Origin: Clostridium gelidum
GTDB lineage: Bacteria > Bacillota > Clostridia > Clostridiales > Clostridiaceae
Direction of reading: 5' to 3'
Assembly (NCBI RefSeq): GCF_019977655.1
Contig: NZ_AP024849.1
Location: 5,755,001 to 5,819,000, forward strand
Length of the DNA: 64,000 nt
The notes under the pieces: generated by a model
The model's database searches: none
What the model saw: only the letters and a program-made list of their open reading frames with translations
What the model was told of the DNA's origin: nothing
Shown: piece by piece, positions 36,089 through 45,016 of the stretch
Position numbering within the stretch: the stretch's first letter is position 1
Layout of the letters: each line of letters opens with the position of its first letter
Position numbers and translations under genes: made by a program

Positions 36089-36820
36089 TTAAATAATGTC
36101 ATCTTTATTATACTGATAAATGCAGATAATCATTGATATAATAAAGCATGACATCCCACTAATTACACTATAGTTTAAGTCAGTCAAATTGGGCCAATAT
36201 AATTTTTTAATAAAGTTATAAGGTACTGCTAAAGGAAAATGCTTAGCAATTAAAAAATCACTTTCTCCTATAACGTTTGTCACTATTGTCCCTACTACTC
36301 CATATACTACTGGCAACATGATATTCTTGCCTATATTCGTAATTAATATAGGAATCGGAATTAATAGAAACTGAAAAATTAAAGAATATATATTATATTT
36401 TATATGGCTAATTATAAAAGTGTGTTCAGGTAATGTATGGTATAAAACATAATATCCTAAATATATAGAAATAATTTCAACTAAATAAACTAACGAAATT
36501 AATATATCTATAGTTATCAATTTGCCTATAAAAATTTTAATTCTAGATATTGGATACGTATATAATATGCTTGAAGTTTTATCCGTAAACTCTCTAGAAA
36601 ATACATATCCAACTATCAAAGAAAATAAAATTATATATAATAATAATAAATTTATATGTTCCGTGTTAGATGAATAACTTTCAAATGTTCGTACTCTCTC
36701 CTCACTTACTAATATAACTAAATTCATTAGTATTGACATAAACATTCCACCAATTAAAACCACATAAATTATATAAGATTTTTTTAACTTTAAAAGTTCA
36801 CAATATATTATATTTAACAA
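36089..36820 (-). CDS. ABC-2 type transporter permease (LanG/BcrB-like)
   Basis: 243-residue membrane protein with six predicted TM helices, resembling lantibiotic-immunity or bacitracin-exporter permeases. It shares the motif YVFSREFTDKTSSILYTYPISRIKIFIGK with the preceding permease gene, so the pair arose by duplication. The start codon is TTG with GGAGGGA five bases upstream. Third gene of ATPase-permease-permease-lipoprotein. Confidence 0.85.
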   Translation of the reverse strand: MLNIIYCELLKLKKSYIIYVVLIGGMFMSILMNLVILVSEERVRTFESYSSNTEHINLLLLYIILFSLIVGYVFSREFTDKTSSILYTYPISRIKIFIGKLITIDILISLVYLVEIISIYLGYYVLYHTLPEHTFIISHIKYNIYSLIFQFLLIPIPILITNIGKNIMLPVVYGVVGTIVTNVIGESDFLIAKHFPLAVPYNFIKKLYWPNLTDLNYSVISGMSCFIISMIICIYQYNKDDII

Positions 36821-36837
36821 ATAAATCCCTCCACACC

Positions 36838-37608
36838 TTAATTTATATCTGCATTACTACAGTGATAAATACATAAAAACATAAATACACCAAAAGTAAT
36901 TACTGCACTTCCACTTGTTATAACAAAATCAATTGGATCTCCCATATGATAATGGTAAAATGGTAAAGATGGTAACAATAAAGGACAGAATTGACCATAT
37001 ATGCTCCCCTTTATTGTAATTCCCATTAATAACATCTCTATTACAGCCCCTAAGACTCCATACACAATTGGAAATATAATGTTTTTAGTAATATTTGCAA
37101 TTAATACAGGTATAGGTATTAATAAAAATTGTAATAGTACAGAATACAGATTTACTTTCATATCATTACTAATAAACTCTGCTGAAGGTAATTCCCCCCA
37201 TGCTATATACAAGCTTAAGTATGTAGTTATAAATTGAATTATATATACAAATAATATTAATATATATATTGTAATAAACTTGCCAATAAATATTTTGATT
37301 TTACTAATTGGATAAGTATACAAGATATTTGATGTTTTATCTGTAAACTCTCTTGAAAAAATATAAGCAGCTATTAAAGAAAAAATAATAATATATGTAA
37401 ATTGAAATGACATCACCTCTATATTTCCTATATAGCTTTTTAAAAAAGGTTCTATTGACACTTGTTGAATTTCATTATAATGCTCTGCCACAGTTCCTAT
37501 AGCTCCTACAAACTGAACACCTGGCATTAAAACTCCACCAATTAAAGCTATTATAAAAATAAACGACTTTCTAAGCTTTATAAATTCTGAATATATTATG
37601 TTAAACAT
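36838..37608 (-). CDS. ABC-2 type transporter permease (LanE/BcrB-like)
   Basis: 256-residue permease with about six TM helices. It is a paralogue of the next gene (IFSREFTDKTSNILYTYPISKIKIFIGKFI is nearly identical). Forms a heterodimeric pore with it under the ATPase at 37668-38576. ATG follows AGGAGGGTG. Family members export bacitracin, lantibiotics or other membrane-active peptides; no synthetase or lantibiotic precursor gene is nearby, which fits a resistance role. Confidence 0.86.
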   Translation of the reverse strand: MFNIIYSEFIKLRKSFIFIIALIGGVLMPGVQFVGAIGTVAEHYNEIQQVSIEPFLKSYIGNIEVMSFQFTYIIIFSLIAAYIFSREFTDKTSNILYTYPISKIKIFIGKFITIYILILFVYIIQFITTYLSLYIAWGELPSAEFISNDMKVNLYSVLLQFLLIPIPVLIANITKNIIFPIVYGVLGAVIEMLLMGITIKGSIYGQFCPLLLPSLPFYHYHMGDPIDFVITSGSAVITFGVFMFLCIYHCSNADIN

Positions 37609-37667
37609 TAATCACCCTCCTAATCATAAATATTATAAATACGTAACTTTATCGAATATTCTGCTTT

Positions 37668-38576
37668 CTATTTTCCAGTAAGTCTTAAGAAATAATCCTC
37701 TAAGCTATCCACTTTCACGCAAAGTTCATCTATGCATATATCATTTGAAACTAATATGTTATTTATTTTTGAAGCCTGCTGCAGATTTTCATAGACTCTC
37801 AAATTATTTTTTTCCCATACTACAAAATCTTTTATATTAAGTTTTTGTTCCAATATAATTGAAGCTTTCTTATCATCATTAACTTTTATATTAATGTAAT
37901 GTCTATTTCTTTTTTGCAATTCTTCATACTCTATTTCTTCAAGCAATTTTCCTTTATGAATTATTCCTATTTTAGTTGCCATCTGCTGAATTTCACTTAA
38001 TATATGACTTGATATTAGAAATGTAATTCCTTGAGTATGGCATAAATCTAAAATTAATTCTCTAATCTCTTTTATTCCACTTGGATCAAGACCATTAGTA
38101 GGCTCGTCCAAAATCAAAAATTCAGGATGATGTAAAATAGCTCTAGCTATTCCAAGTCTTTGTTTCATGCCAAGAGAAAATTCCTTCACTTTTTTATCTT
38201 TTACATCTTGTATTCCTGTTATTTTCAAAGAATCCATTATACAATTTTTATCTTGCATCCCCATCATTCTTCTATGTATCTCCAAGTTTTCTCCTGCTGT
38301 TAAATTAGGATAAAAACCTGGATACTCTATCATAGAACCAATTCTTTGTAGTAAATTTCTATTTTGTTTTGATGCTTTTTCAGAAAATAATTCTATTTCA
38401 CCAGAAGTCTCTTTCATAAGGCCCATGATCATTCTTATAGTAGTTGTTTTACCCGCACCATTTTCTCCAAGAAAACCATATATGTCACCTTGTTTAATAT
38501 TCATATTTAAATCTTTAACTGCTGAAAAATTCTTAAAATTTTTAGTTAAATTATAAGTTTTTAAAATATACTCCAT
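37668..38576 (-). CDS. ABC transporter ATPase (BcrA/LanF-like)
   Basis: 302-residue ATPase with Walker A GENGAGKTT (36-44), the Q-loop, signature FSLGMKQRLGIARAI, Walker B FLILDEPTNGLDP and H-loop SSHILSE. The C-terminal extension of 80 residues resembles BcrA/LanF. First gene of a four-gene group with two permeases and the S41-like lipoprotein. ATG preceded by GGAGGAATAAAA. Regulation by the two-component system 3 kb away is possible but unproven. Confidence 0.92.
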   Translation of the reverse strand: MEYILKTYNLTKNFKNFSAVKDLNMNIKQGDIYGFLGENGAGKTTTIRMIMGLMKETSGEIELFSEKASKQNRNLLQRIGSMIEYPGFYPNLTAGENLEIHRRMMGMQDKNCIMDSLKITGIQDVKDKKVKEFSLGMKQRLGIARAILHHPEFLILDEPTNGLDPSGIKEIRELILDLCHTQGITFLISSHILSEIQQMATKIGIIHKGKLLEEIEYEELQKRNRHYINIKVNDDKKASIILEQKLNIKDFVVWEKNNLRVYENLQQASKINNILVSNDICIDELCVKVDSLEDYFLRLTGK

Positions 38577-38793
38577 TTTTATTCCTCCATAATTTTTTAT
38601 ATTTACAATTATTCATTAATCATACTTGTTCCATTATAAATATTGTTTATTTTGCCAGCCTATATGTCCTATGGCTAATAACTATGCTTGCAACGCACAA
38701 AAGGACTATGTATATAACTATATAACATAATCCTTACAACACTTTTACCGTGTTCTTACAAATTCCTTAACTTTTAAAATATTTTCATGTGCC

Positions 38794-39354
38794 TTATTTT
38801 TCAACCAGAATAATGTGTTCTTTCTCTACATCTGCTAACGCCTCAAAAATTTTAAATAAATTAGCATCATCAACTTCATTCTTATACTTTTCATAAAAGG
38901 ACACAGCATGCTCTTCCTTTTGCTTTGCTAATTCTAAAAGCGCATTATCATTATCATATTTATCATAATTTACTTTATTTAAATTTGGAGTTTTAGTAAA
39001 TCCACCTAGTCTCTGATGTATTTTTGAATGAAATATTTCTATTTTTGCTAATGCTTCAAATGTTTTTTTAACTTCTTGACTCTTTGCCATCTTTGTTGCC
39101 ATATTGTAAAAATCACCATTAAAAAGTTCAAGTTTAACAGCATGATCTAGAATTTTTAAAGCATTCTCGCTAAGTAAATTACTTTCTACTGCAATAATTT
39201 CATCATCTTCACCTAAGTATCTCTCACTCACACCACAAAATGGGCAATATATGATATTATTTATAGAATTCTTATTATTAAAAGCTGCTTCATTAAAATT
39301 ATAATTTTTTTCATTTATTTCCACTCCACATATGTTGCACTTCAAATAATTCAC
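38794..39354 (-). CDS. Ferritin-like/rubrerythrin-type protein with N-terminal Cys4 motif
   Basis: 186 residues. The N-terminal CNICGVEI and YCPFCGVSE pairs resemble a rubredoxin or zinc ribbon. A four-helix ferritin-like domain follows with diiron ligands suggested by EIFHSKIH (E..H) and EKEHIILVEK (E..H), plus Glu in helices one and three. The Cys module precedes rather than follows the helical bundle, as in reverse rubrerythrins, but the knuckles are closer to a generic ribbon. A peroxide-reduction role is inferred. Divergent from the MCP gene. Confidence 0.78.
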   Translation of the reverse strand: MNYLKCNICGVEINEKNYNFNEAAFNNKNSINNIIYCPFCGVSERYLGEDDEIIAVESNLLSENALKILDHAVKLELFNGDFYNMATKMAKSQEVKKTFEALAKIEIFHSKIHQRLGGFTKTPNLNKVNYDKYDNDNALLELAKQKEEHAVSFYEKYKNEVDDANLFKIFEALADVEKEHIILVEK

Positions 39355-39580
39355 CCCTTTAAATTTTATATATATTTTAACATATTTTCTACACAGATGG
39401 TTATCTTGATTTTAATCACTTTATATTTTACAAAATTCACCTTTTTAATTAACCACATAAAAAAATATTCTACCATATAGTACATTATTATTTAACTTTT
39501 ACGAATATAATATAAGATGGTAATTTAGAATTTAAATCAATACGATATTATCTTTTACCATATACGAGGAGGATTAATAA

Positions 39581-41305
39581 ATGTTCAAAAATCTTAAAAT
39601 TTTTTACAAAATAACACTTTTATCAATAATATTATTATTATTCGCTTTTATTATCGGTTCTACCGGCTATTATTTTACTCAACACTCAAATACTAACTTG
39701 TCTAAAATGTATAATGATGATATGAAAGCAATAAATCTAATGGATGATGTGAGGCTTCAAGCACGAACTTGTCAATATGATTTACTTAACTTAACTTTAA
39801 ATAATGGTAACTTAGAAAATCAAAAAAAGTTTTCAGACGAAATGGATACAAAATTGAAAGGGATAGCCACTAATATTACTGCATATAAAGCATTGAATTT
39901 AGGTAAAGATGAACAAGATGCTGCTACCAATCTTGAAGGAAACTTAGGAGAATATAATAAAGTTTGTACAAAAATAAGAGAGATGTGTTCAACTGGAAAT
40001 GTTAAAGCTGAAGATATATATGATTATATTTCTAGTAATGAACAAACTTTAGATGGGTATCGAAGTGTTGCTAATGCTTTGTTAAAATCTCATTTGGCCA
40101 AAGCTGATGCTACATATTCACAGACAGAAAATGCCAACAAAGAATCTATAAAAATACTTTTAACTATTTTAATTATAGCTATAATTCTTGGCATAATACT
40201 TACAATATTAATAGTAAAACCAATTACGCTTTCATTAAAAACTGCAACAAATTATTTAGGCATAGTTGCAACTGGAGATTTTACTAAGGATATTTCGTCT
40301 AATTTATTAAATAAAAAGGATGAAATTGGTGAAATGCTACGTGCTTTAGATAAAATGCAAAGATCAATAAGAGAAGCTTTAGCATCAGTAATTAATGAAT
40401 CATCTAATATTGAGAACCTGATTAATAATACTGAAGATAGTATGTCAAAATTATCTTTTCATATTCAAGATGTATCTGCTACAACAGAACAACTTTCAGC
40501 TGGAATGGAAGAAACTGCTGCCTCCACTGAAGAAATGAATGCCACCTCAACAGAAATACAAAATACTATTGAAAGCATTGCCTCTAAGGCAAAGAAAAGT
40601 GCTCTATCATCAAATGACATAAGTAATCGAGCAAATGAAATAAAAGCTACTGCAATCACTTCTCAAAAAAATGCAGATGAAATCTATTCATCAACTAATA
40701 TAAATCTAAGGGATGCAATAGAAAAGTCAAAAGCAGTTGAACAAATTAAAGTACTATCCGATTCTATATTACAGATTACATCTCAAACAAATCTTCTTGC
40801 CTTAAATGCTGCTATAGAAGCTGCTAGAGCTGGCGAGGCTGGAAAAAGTTTTGCAGTAGTAGCAGATGAAATAAGAAAACTTGCAGAAGACTCAGCGAAT
40901 ACTGTAAATGAAATACAAAATGTAACTGAAATAGTCTTAACTTCAGTGGCAAATCTTGCAACAAGTTCCCGTGAAATATTAGAATTTGTTGATAAACGTG
41001 TAAAAAATGACTATATTTCAATGGTAGAAACAGGTGAAAAGTACAATAAGGATGCTGACGATATTTATAATTTATCTACTGATTTTAGTATGTCAACACA
41101 ACAAATAGGAGAGCTTATGCGAAATATTGTAGAATCACTAAATGGAATAACTTTAGCAACCAATGAAGGCGCAGAAGGAACTTCCACTATAGCAGAAAAA
41201 ACAACCGATGTAGTTGAAATGGCAAGCGATATAACAACACAAACACACTCTATTAAAGACAGTATTAATAACCTATCCGAATTTGTATCTAAATTTAAGA
41301 TATAA
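39581..41305 (+). CDS. Methyl-accepting chemotaxis protein, 4HB sensor
   Basis: 574-residue chemoreceptor: TM1 (about 10-30), helical 4HB_MCP sensor (about 35-190), TM2 (193-213), HAMP (214-268) and the signalling hairpin. The tip reads QTNLLALNAAIEAARAGEAGKSFAVVADEIRKLAE, with Ser in place of the nearly invariant Gly of KGFAVVA. ATG follows CGAGGAGGA. A hairpin repeat (41321-41386) immediately follows and should terminate transcription. Confidence 0.93.
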   Translation: MFKNLKIFYKITLLSIILLLFAFIIGSTGYYFTQHSNTNLSKMYNDDMKAINLMDDVRLQARTCQYDLLNLTLNNGNLENQKKFSDEMDTKLKGIATNITAYKALNLGKDEQDAATNLEGNLGEYNKVCTKIREMCSTGNVKAEDIYDYISSNEQTLDGYRSVANALLKSHLAKADATYSQTENANKESIKILLTILIIAIILGIILTILIVKPITLSLKTATNYLGIVATGDFTKDISSNLLNKKDEIGEMLRALDKMQRSIREALASVINESSNIENLINNTEDSMSKLSFHIQDVSATTEQLSAGMEETAASTEEMNATSTEIQNTIESIASKAKKSALSSNDISNRANEIKATAITSQKNADEIYSSTNINLRDAIEKSKAVEQIKVLSDSILQITSQTNLLALNAAIEAARAGEAGKSFAVVADEIRKLAEDSANTVNEIQNVTEIVLTSVANLATSSREILEFVDKRVKNDYISMVETGEKYNKDADDIYNLSTDFSMSTQQIGELMRNIVESLNGITLATNEGAEGTSTIAEKTTDVVEMASDITTQTHSIKDSINNLSEFVSKFKI

Positions 41306-41320
41306 TATTTTAACCACCTT

Positions 41321-41386
41321 TAAGGCACAATCAAAAAAAATAGCAAGATCACTGTGTTTGCCTATTTTCTTTTTGAAGGTGCCTTA
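41321..41386. repeat. Hairpin repeat acting as a shared terminator (member D, tentative)
   Basis: TAAGGCACAATCAAAAAAAA and TAGCAA pair with TTTGCCTATTTTCTTTTTGA and AGGTGCCTTA across a short loop. The left half matches the reverse complement of the right end of the 21649-21877 element (AGGCACAATCAAAAAA...). It lies between convergent genes and overlaps the histidine-kinase stop codon. It likely ends both transcripts. Confidence 0.65.
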
Positions 41387-42376
41387 TTTTAATTTTTTAG
41401 GAAGTGTAAAGGTAAATACCGTCTTTTCAAAAGGAATACTGTATACAGAAATACTTCCATCTAGAGCTTGCACTAATTTCTTTACTATAGTAAGCCCAAG
41501 GCCACTACTCCTTAACTCTAATTTTCTAGACTTCTCCACAGTATATAATCTATCAAATACATAATTTATTTCAGCTTCTGGTATCCCAATACCATTATCA
41601 TATATATCTATAAAAATATTTTTTTCATCACAATTTAAGCTAATTCCAATTACTGTAGCTTTTGAGCCATGTTTTAATGTATTACTTATTAAATTACTTA
41701 ATATCCTATTTAATGCTTTTTCATCAGAAATCGCATAAATATCTTCTTTGGGAATACTTATCTTAGGTTCTATATTAAGCTTTTTTATTTCATTGAAAAA
41801 AGAAATAATATTTTCTCTTATAATTTCAGATATATTAACTTCTTTGATTTCTAATTTAATATCATTTGAGTCTAACTTAGAAATTTGAAAAAATTCCTCC
41901 ATTAAATTGTATAAATAATTTCCTTTACTATAAACTATTTTTAAGTATTCTTCCTTTTGTTCCTCACTTAATTTATTACTATCTAAGATTTCATCCTTAT
42001 CTAAAGTATTGTTATCATTTAAAACTTGATTATTATTTAAAATATTATCATCAAGTATAAGTTCCATGTATCCAAGCATTGAAGTTAGTGGTGTTCTAAG
42101 ATCATGTGATATATTAGATATCATCTTTTTTCTAGATTCTTCACTTATTTTATTATCTTCATTTATCTTTTGAAGTCTTTCAATTATACTATTGATCTTT
42201 ATACTTAATATATTTATAGGCTTTATATGATTTTGTAGCCTTATTCTTTGATTAAAATTTCCTTGTAATACTTCATCTAGTGTTTTGAATATGTAATTCA
42301 ACTTTTTATATGAAGATACTATTATTATTGTAATAATTAAAATTATAGCTATTAAAATATAATTTAATGTATTCAT
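41384..42376 (-). CDS. Sensor histidine kinase
   Basis: 330-residue kinase with a single N-terminal TM helix (about 4-25) and no extracytoplasmic domain. A HAMP-like linker is followed by DHp (SNISHDLRTPLTSMLGY, phosphorylatable His) and HATPase_c (N-box SNTLKHG, DNGIGI, SGLGLTIVKKL). The loop between the two DHp helices is expanded by about 25 residues of degenerate hexapeptides rich in Asn, Asp and Leu. The start at 42376 has GGTGA ahead and lies one base after the response-regulator stop; an upstream ATG at 42400 overlaps it. Confidence 0.92.
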   Translation of the reverse strand: MNTLNYILIAIILIITIIIVSSYKKLNYIFKTLDEVLQGNFNQRIRLQNHIKPINILSIKINSIIERLQKINEDNKISEESRKKMISNISHDLRTPLTSMLGYMELILDDNILNNNQVLNDNNTLDKDEILDSNKLSEEQKEEYLKIVYSKGNYLYNLMEEFFQISKLDSNDIKLEIKEVNISEIIRENIISFFNEIKKLNIEPKISIPKEDIYAISDEKALNRILSNLISNTLKHGSKATVIGISLNCDEKNIFIDIYDNGIGIPEAEINYVFDRLYTVEKSRKLELRSSGLGLTIVKKLVQALDGSISVYSIPFEKTVFTFTLPKKLK

Positions 42377-42377
42377 A

Positions 42378-43067
42378 TCATTCACCAAGTTTATATCCAA
42401 TTCCCCATACAGTCATTATATATTGAGGGTTATTAGAATTATCTTCAATTTTATTTCTAAGTCTTTTTATATGAACCATTACAGTATTATCATCATTTAA
42501 ATATTCATTTTCCCAAACACTATTAAATATTTGTGCTTTTGTAAAAACTCTATTAGGATTAGAAAGAAATAACTTTAAAAGTTCAAATTCTTTTTTTGTT
42601 AAACTTAATTCTTGATCATTTTTAAATATTTTATAATTTAAAGTATCTAATTTCAACTCATCATATTGTAAAATAGAATTTTGAACTTCACTATTATTGT
42701 AATCCGCTGATCTTCTAAGTTGTGCTTTTACTCTAGCTAGTAGTTCTCTTACTGAAAATGGTTTTATTATATAATCATCTGCACCCATGCTAAGTCCAAT
42801 TACTTTATCAGCTTCTTCATCTTTAGCTGAAAGAATAATAACTGGCAAAGTGCTTTTTTCCCTGATCTTTCTTAAGATCTCTATACCATCAACATAAGGA
42901 AGCATTAGATCAAGTATAACCAATTGACAATTTTCATTATACTTTTCAAGAGCTTGCCTTCCATCAAAAGCTTGGACTACATTATAGTTCTCCCTTTTTA
43001 GAGCATTGCAAATTAAATTATTTATTTCTTGATCATCTTCTACTATTAAAATATTAGGATTTTCCAT
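42378..43067 (-). CDS. OmpR family response regulator
   Basis: 229 residues. Receiver domain (1-115) with acidic pocket DD, phospho-acceptor Asp in VILDLMLPY (about 53), Thr/Ser in ILSAK and Lys in IIKPF. The DNA-binding winged helix (about 135-228) reads LTKKEFELLKLFLSNPNRVFTKAQI. Cognate partner of the downstream kinase. Resembles regulators of clostridial antimicrobial-peptide resistance systems, and the Bcr/Lan-like ABC genes lie 4 kb away. Targets are unknown. ATG follows GGAGGTATTGAA. Confidence 0.93.
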   Translation of the reverse strand: MENPNILIVEDDQEINNLICNALKRENYNVVQAFDGRQALEKYNENCQLVILDLMLPYVDGIEILRKIREKSTLPVIILSAKDEEADKVIGLSMGADDYIIKPFSVRELLARVKAQLRRSADYNNSEVQNSILQYDELKLDTLNYKIFKNDQELSLTKKEFELLKLFLSNPNRVFTKAQIFNSVWENEYLNDDNTVMVHIKRLRNKIEDNSNNPQYIMTVWGIGYKLGE

Positions 43068-43090
43068 TTCAATACCTCCACAAGATATTA

Positions 43091-43468
43091 TTAGAGAATC
43101 ATCTTACATAATGATGTAGCTAAGATAACTCCGCCAAAACTCAAAGACAAATTAAGAAAAACGTTCCCAATTCCAAGCAAATAATTTCCATTGCTTATTA
43201 GACTAATTGTTTCATAACTAAATGTAGAAAATGTTGTTAATCCCCCCATAATACCTGTTGTTAAAAAAAGTTTTAAATTAGGAGATATCAAATTTGTAGA
43301 CATACTAATTTCCATTATTACCCCTATAAGAAATCCTCCAAGTACATTTGCTATTAATGTACCTAAAGGAATATTTGAATTAAATAGTTTTGATGATTGC
43401 ATAGTAATCAAATATCTAATTGATGCTCCTATGCATCCTCCAATACCAACATAAATAATTTTTTGCAA
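43091..43468 (-). CDS. crcB: CrcB/FluC family fluoride channel
   Basis: 125-residue fluoride exporter channel (Fluc) with four TM helices. Diagnostic motifs are GGCIGASIRYL, GTLIANVLGGFLIG and the TGIMGGLTTFSTFSYE box that contains the Na+ site and pore Phe residues. It works as an antiparallel dimer. Only one copy is here; Firmicutes often carry two. The start codon is TTG with GGGAGGA. No fluoride riboswitch was recognisable upstream. It lies 23 bases upstream of the response-regulator gene, so it may share a transcript with it. Confidence 0.92.
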   Translation of the reverse strand: MQKIIYVGIGGCIGASIRYLITMQSSKLFNSNIPLGTLIANVLGGFLIGVIMEISMSTNLISPNLKLFLTTGIMGGLTTFSTFSYETISLISNGNYLLGIGNVFLNLSLSFGGVILATSLCKMIL

Positions 43469-43586
43469 ATTAATTCCTCCCTACCTTTAGTATACAAATA
43501 TTACTATTACCTATAATATTCTTTTCATCTTGATCTCATTTTATCTTTTTATAATTTGGATCTCCATTCAAGAATAATATAAAAGT

Positions 43587-43625
43587 AAAAAACTTCTACT
43601 ATGTTTTATCATGGTAGAAGTTTTT
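43587..43625 (-). terminator. Terminator downstream of the TIGR01906 gene
   Basis: Stem of about 15 bp (AAAAACTTCTACTA facing TAGTAGAAGTTTTT-like with one G-T), then T6 on the minus strand. Confidence 0.82.
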
Positions 43626-43741
43626 AATATCTAAATTTATGTTCAAATATGAACTTCATCACCTATACAGAATGCTTTTTTTGCATCGTCCTATATTTCT
43701 CTATAAATTATTATAATTTAAATTCTAATAATTTTCAAACT

Positions 43742-44446
43742 TTAACTACTCTTCTTGCTTATAATTAGGGTATTTTTTAAATAGAGCACCTTAATAACTA
43801 CAGTGAATATTATTAATAAACCTATTACTAATATTAATTCAAGCATAAAAAGTTCTTCCGGCAATGCATTTATTATTGGATCGGTTACTGGATCGAAAAT
43901 CCAATAATCATTTCTAAAAAATAGTTTATGAAAAAAATAAAATGTTTTAGAAAAATCTATTACTGCCATTATAGAAACAAATATAAATACTAATGCTATT
44001 ATGTTTACACTATTATTAAAACTTTCTATAAGCTTTTTTCCTAACCCCTTATTTCTACCGGTTATGATCTTGCAAACCATTATACTAATAAAAATAATAC
44101 TAATTATATATAAAACCGAAAATATTTGTTTTACCTCAATAAAATGAATTTTTCCCAAGTTACTCATAGTTAAACTATTAAGTATTAATTCCTTGCTAAA
44201 TGGATTTCCAACATAATGAACTATTCTTTTATAATTATCCATCAATACTTCTGTTGATAGTCCAGTATAATTATTTAATTCATATTTATTTATTGCATAT
44301 TTATATACAATTGTTGTATTTAGAACTCCTAAAACAGCAATAGCAATAATGGAAATTGCATAAAATATATCTCTAAAGATTCTTAGAAATACATTTGTTT
44401 TGTTTAAACGACTATCTGCCACAGCTTCATAAAAATTCTTTCCCAT
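43742..44446 (-). CDS. TIGR01906 family integral membrane protein
   Basis: 234-residue membrane protein with four predicted TM helices. The region LSTEVLMDNYKRIVHYVGNPFSKELILNSLTMSNLGKIHFIEVKQIF matches the family motif TIGR01906 (evLmdNY ... mSeeGllHFeeVK). Function unknown. The start at 44446 is preferred because AGAGGT lies nine bases upstream; an ATG at 44455 lies inside that spacing. Confidence 0.85.
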   Translation of the reverse strand: MGKNFYEAVADSRLNKTNVFLRIFRDIFYAISIIAIAVLGVLNTTIVYKYAINKYELNNYTGLSTEVLMDNYKRIVHYVGNPFSKELILNSLTMSNLGKIHFIEVKQIFSVLYIISIIFISIMVCKIITGRNKGLGKKLIESFNNSVNIIALVFIFVSIMAVIDFSKTFYFFHKLFFRNDYWIFDPVTDPIINALPEELFMLELILVIGLLIIFTVVIKVLYLKNTLIISKKSS

Positions 44447-44495
44447 ATTAATCATACCTCTAATATAATATTTTCATAGTAATTTTATAATAAAT

Positions 44496-44525
44496 GCCAT
44501 TTATAATTAAAAAATCATAAATGGC
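44496..44525 (-). terminator. Hairpin after the CheX gene
   Basis: Nine-bp stem GCCATTTAT/ATAAATGGC (44496-44504 with 44517-44525), 24 bases past the stop codon. The minus-strand tail ATTTATTATAAA is weak, so termination efficiency is uncertain. Confidence 0.55.
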
Positions 44526-44548
44526 TTTATTTCCAGCTCTTAAATATA

Positions 44549-45016
44549 TTAAATTGTATTCTTTTCCATAGATATATTAACTTCAATAACCATGTCATTT
44601 ACGGCCATTTCTACGCAAACTACTTTGTCAGAACTTGCATTTGCAGTAAACTCTCCATGAATAAGAGTTGGTGTTGATATATTTATAATTATATTGTCAT
44701 TTGAAAAATTAGTTGCTACATTTGCAGTTAACATATTTGTAAGTTCTGAAATTGCACTTTGAGCTAATTCATCAAAATTATCTACAGGCATACCCATCAT
44801 CATTGTTGACGCAATTTTTTTTGCATCATTTAAACTCATTCCATAAATAACATTTCCTCTAATGTCACCTATTATACCCACAATAATCATAACGCCTGGA
44901 CTTTTTATAAATCTACCCTTTAAACTCATCCCCTTTTTTCTCACATTAGCTATCCCTAATTGAGGCATAACATTTGCGAAGGAACTTAAAATAGGGTTTA
45001 TATAATTGACATCCAT
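44549..45016 (-). CDS. cheX: CheX family chemotaxis phosphatase
   Basis: 155-residue CheX-like protein, a CheY-P phosphatase fold. Motifs include a conserved ESG-like region replaced by ELTNMLTANVAT, with Asn in place of the catalytic Asn, preceded by MMGMPVDNFDELAQSAISE. Overlaps the response regulator gene by 19 bases, so it is translated with it. Acts on the phosphorylated receiver of a chemotaxis or motility regulator, inferred from the family. Confidence 0.85.
   Translation of the reverse strand: MDVNYINPILSSFANVMPQLGIANVRKKGMSLKGRFIKSPGVMIIVGIIGDIRGNVIYGMSLNDAKKIASTMMMGMPVDNFDELAQSAISELTNMLTANVATNFSNDNIIINISTPTLIHGEFTANASSDKVVCVEMAVNDMVIEVNISMEKNTI

Noticed and set aside
43469..43586. 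Fluoride riboswitch upstream of crcB
   Set aside because: I looked for the conserved GGxGAUGG...pseudoknot core and did not find it; the leader is short and AT-rich.
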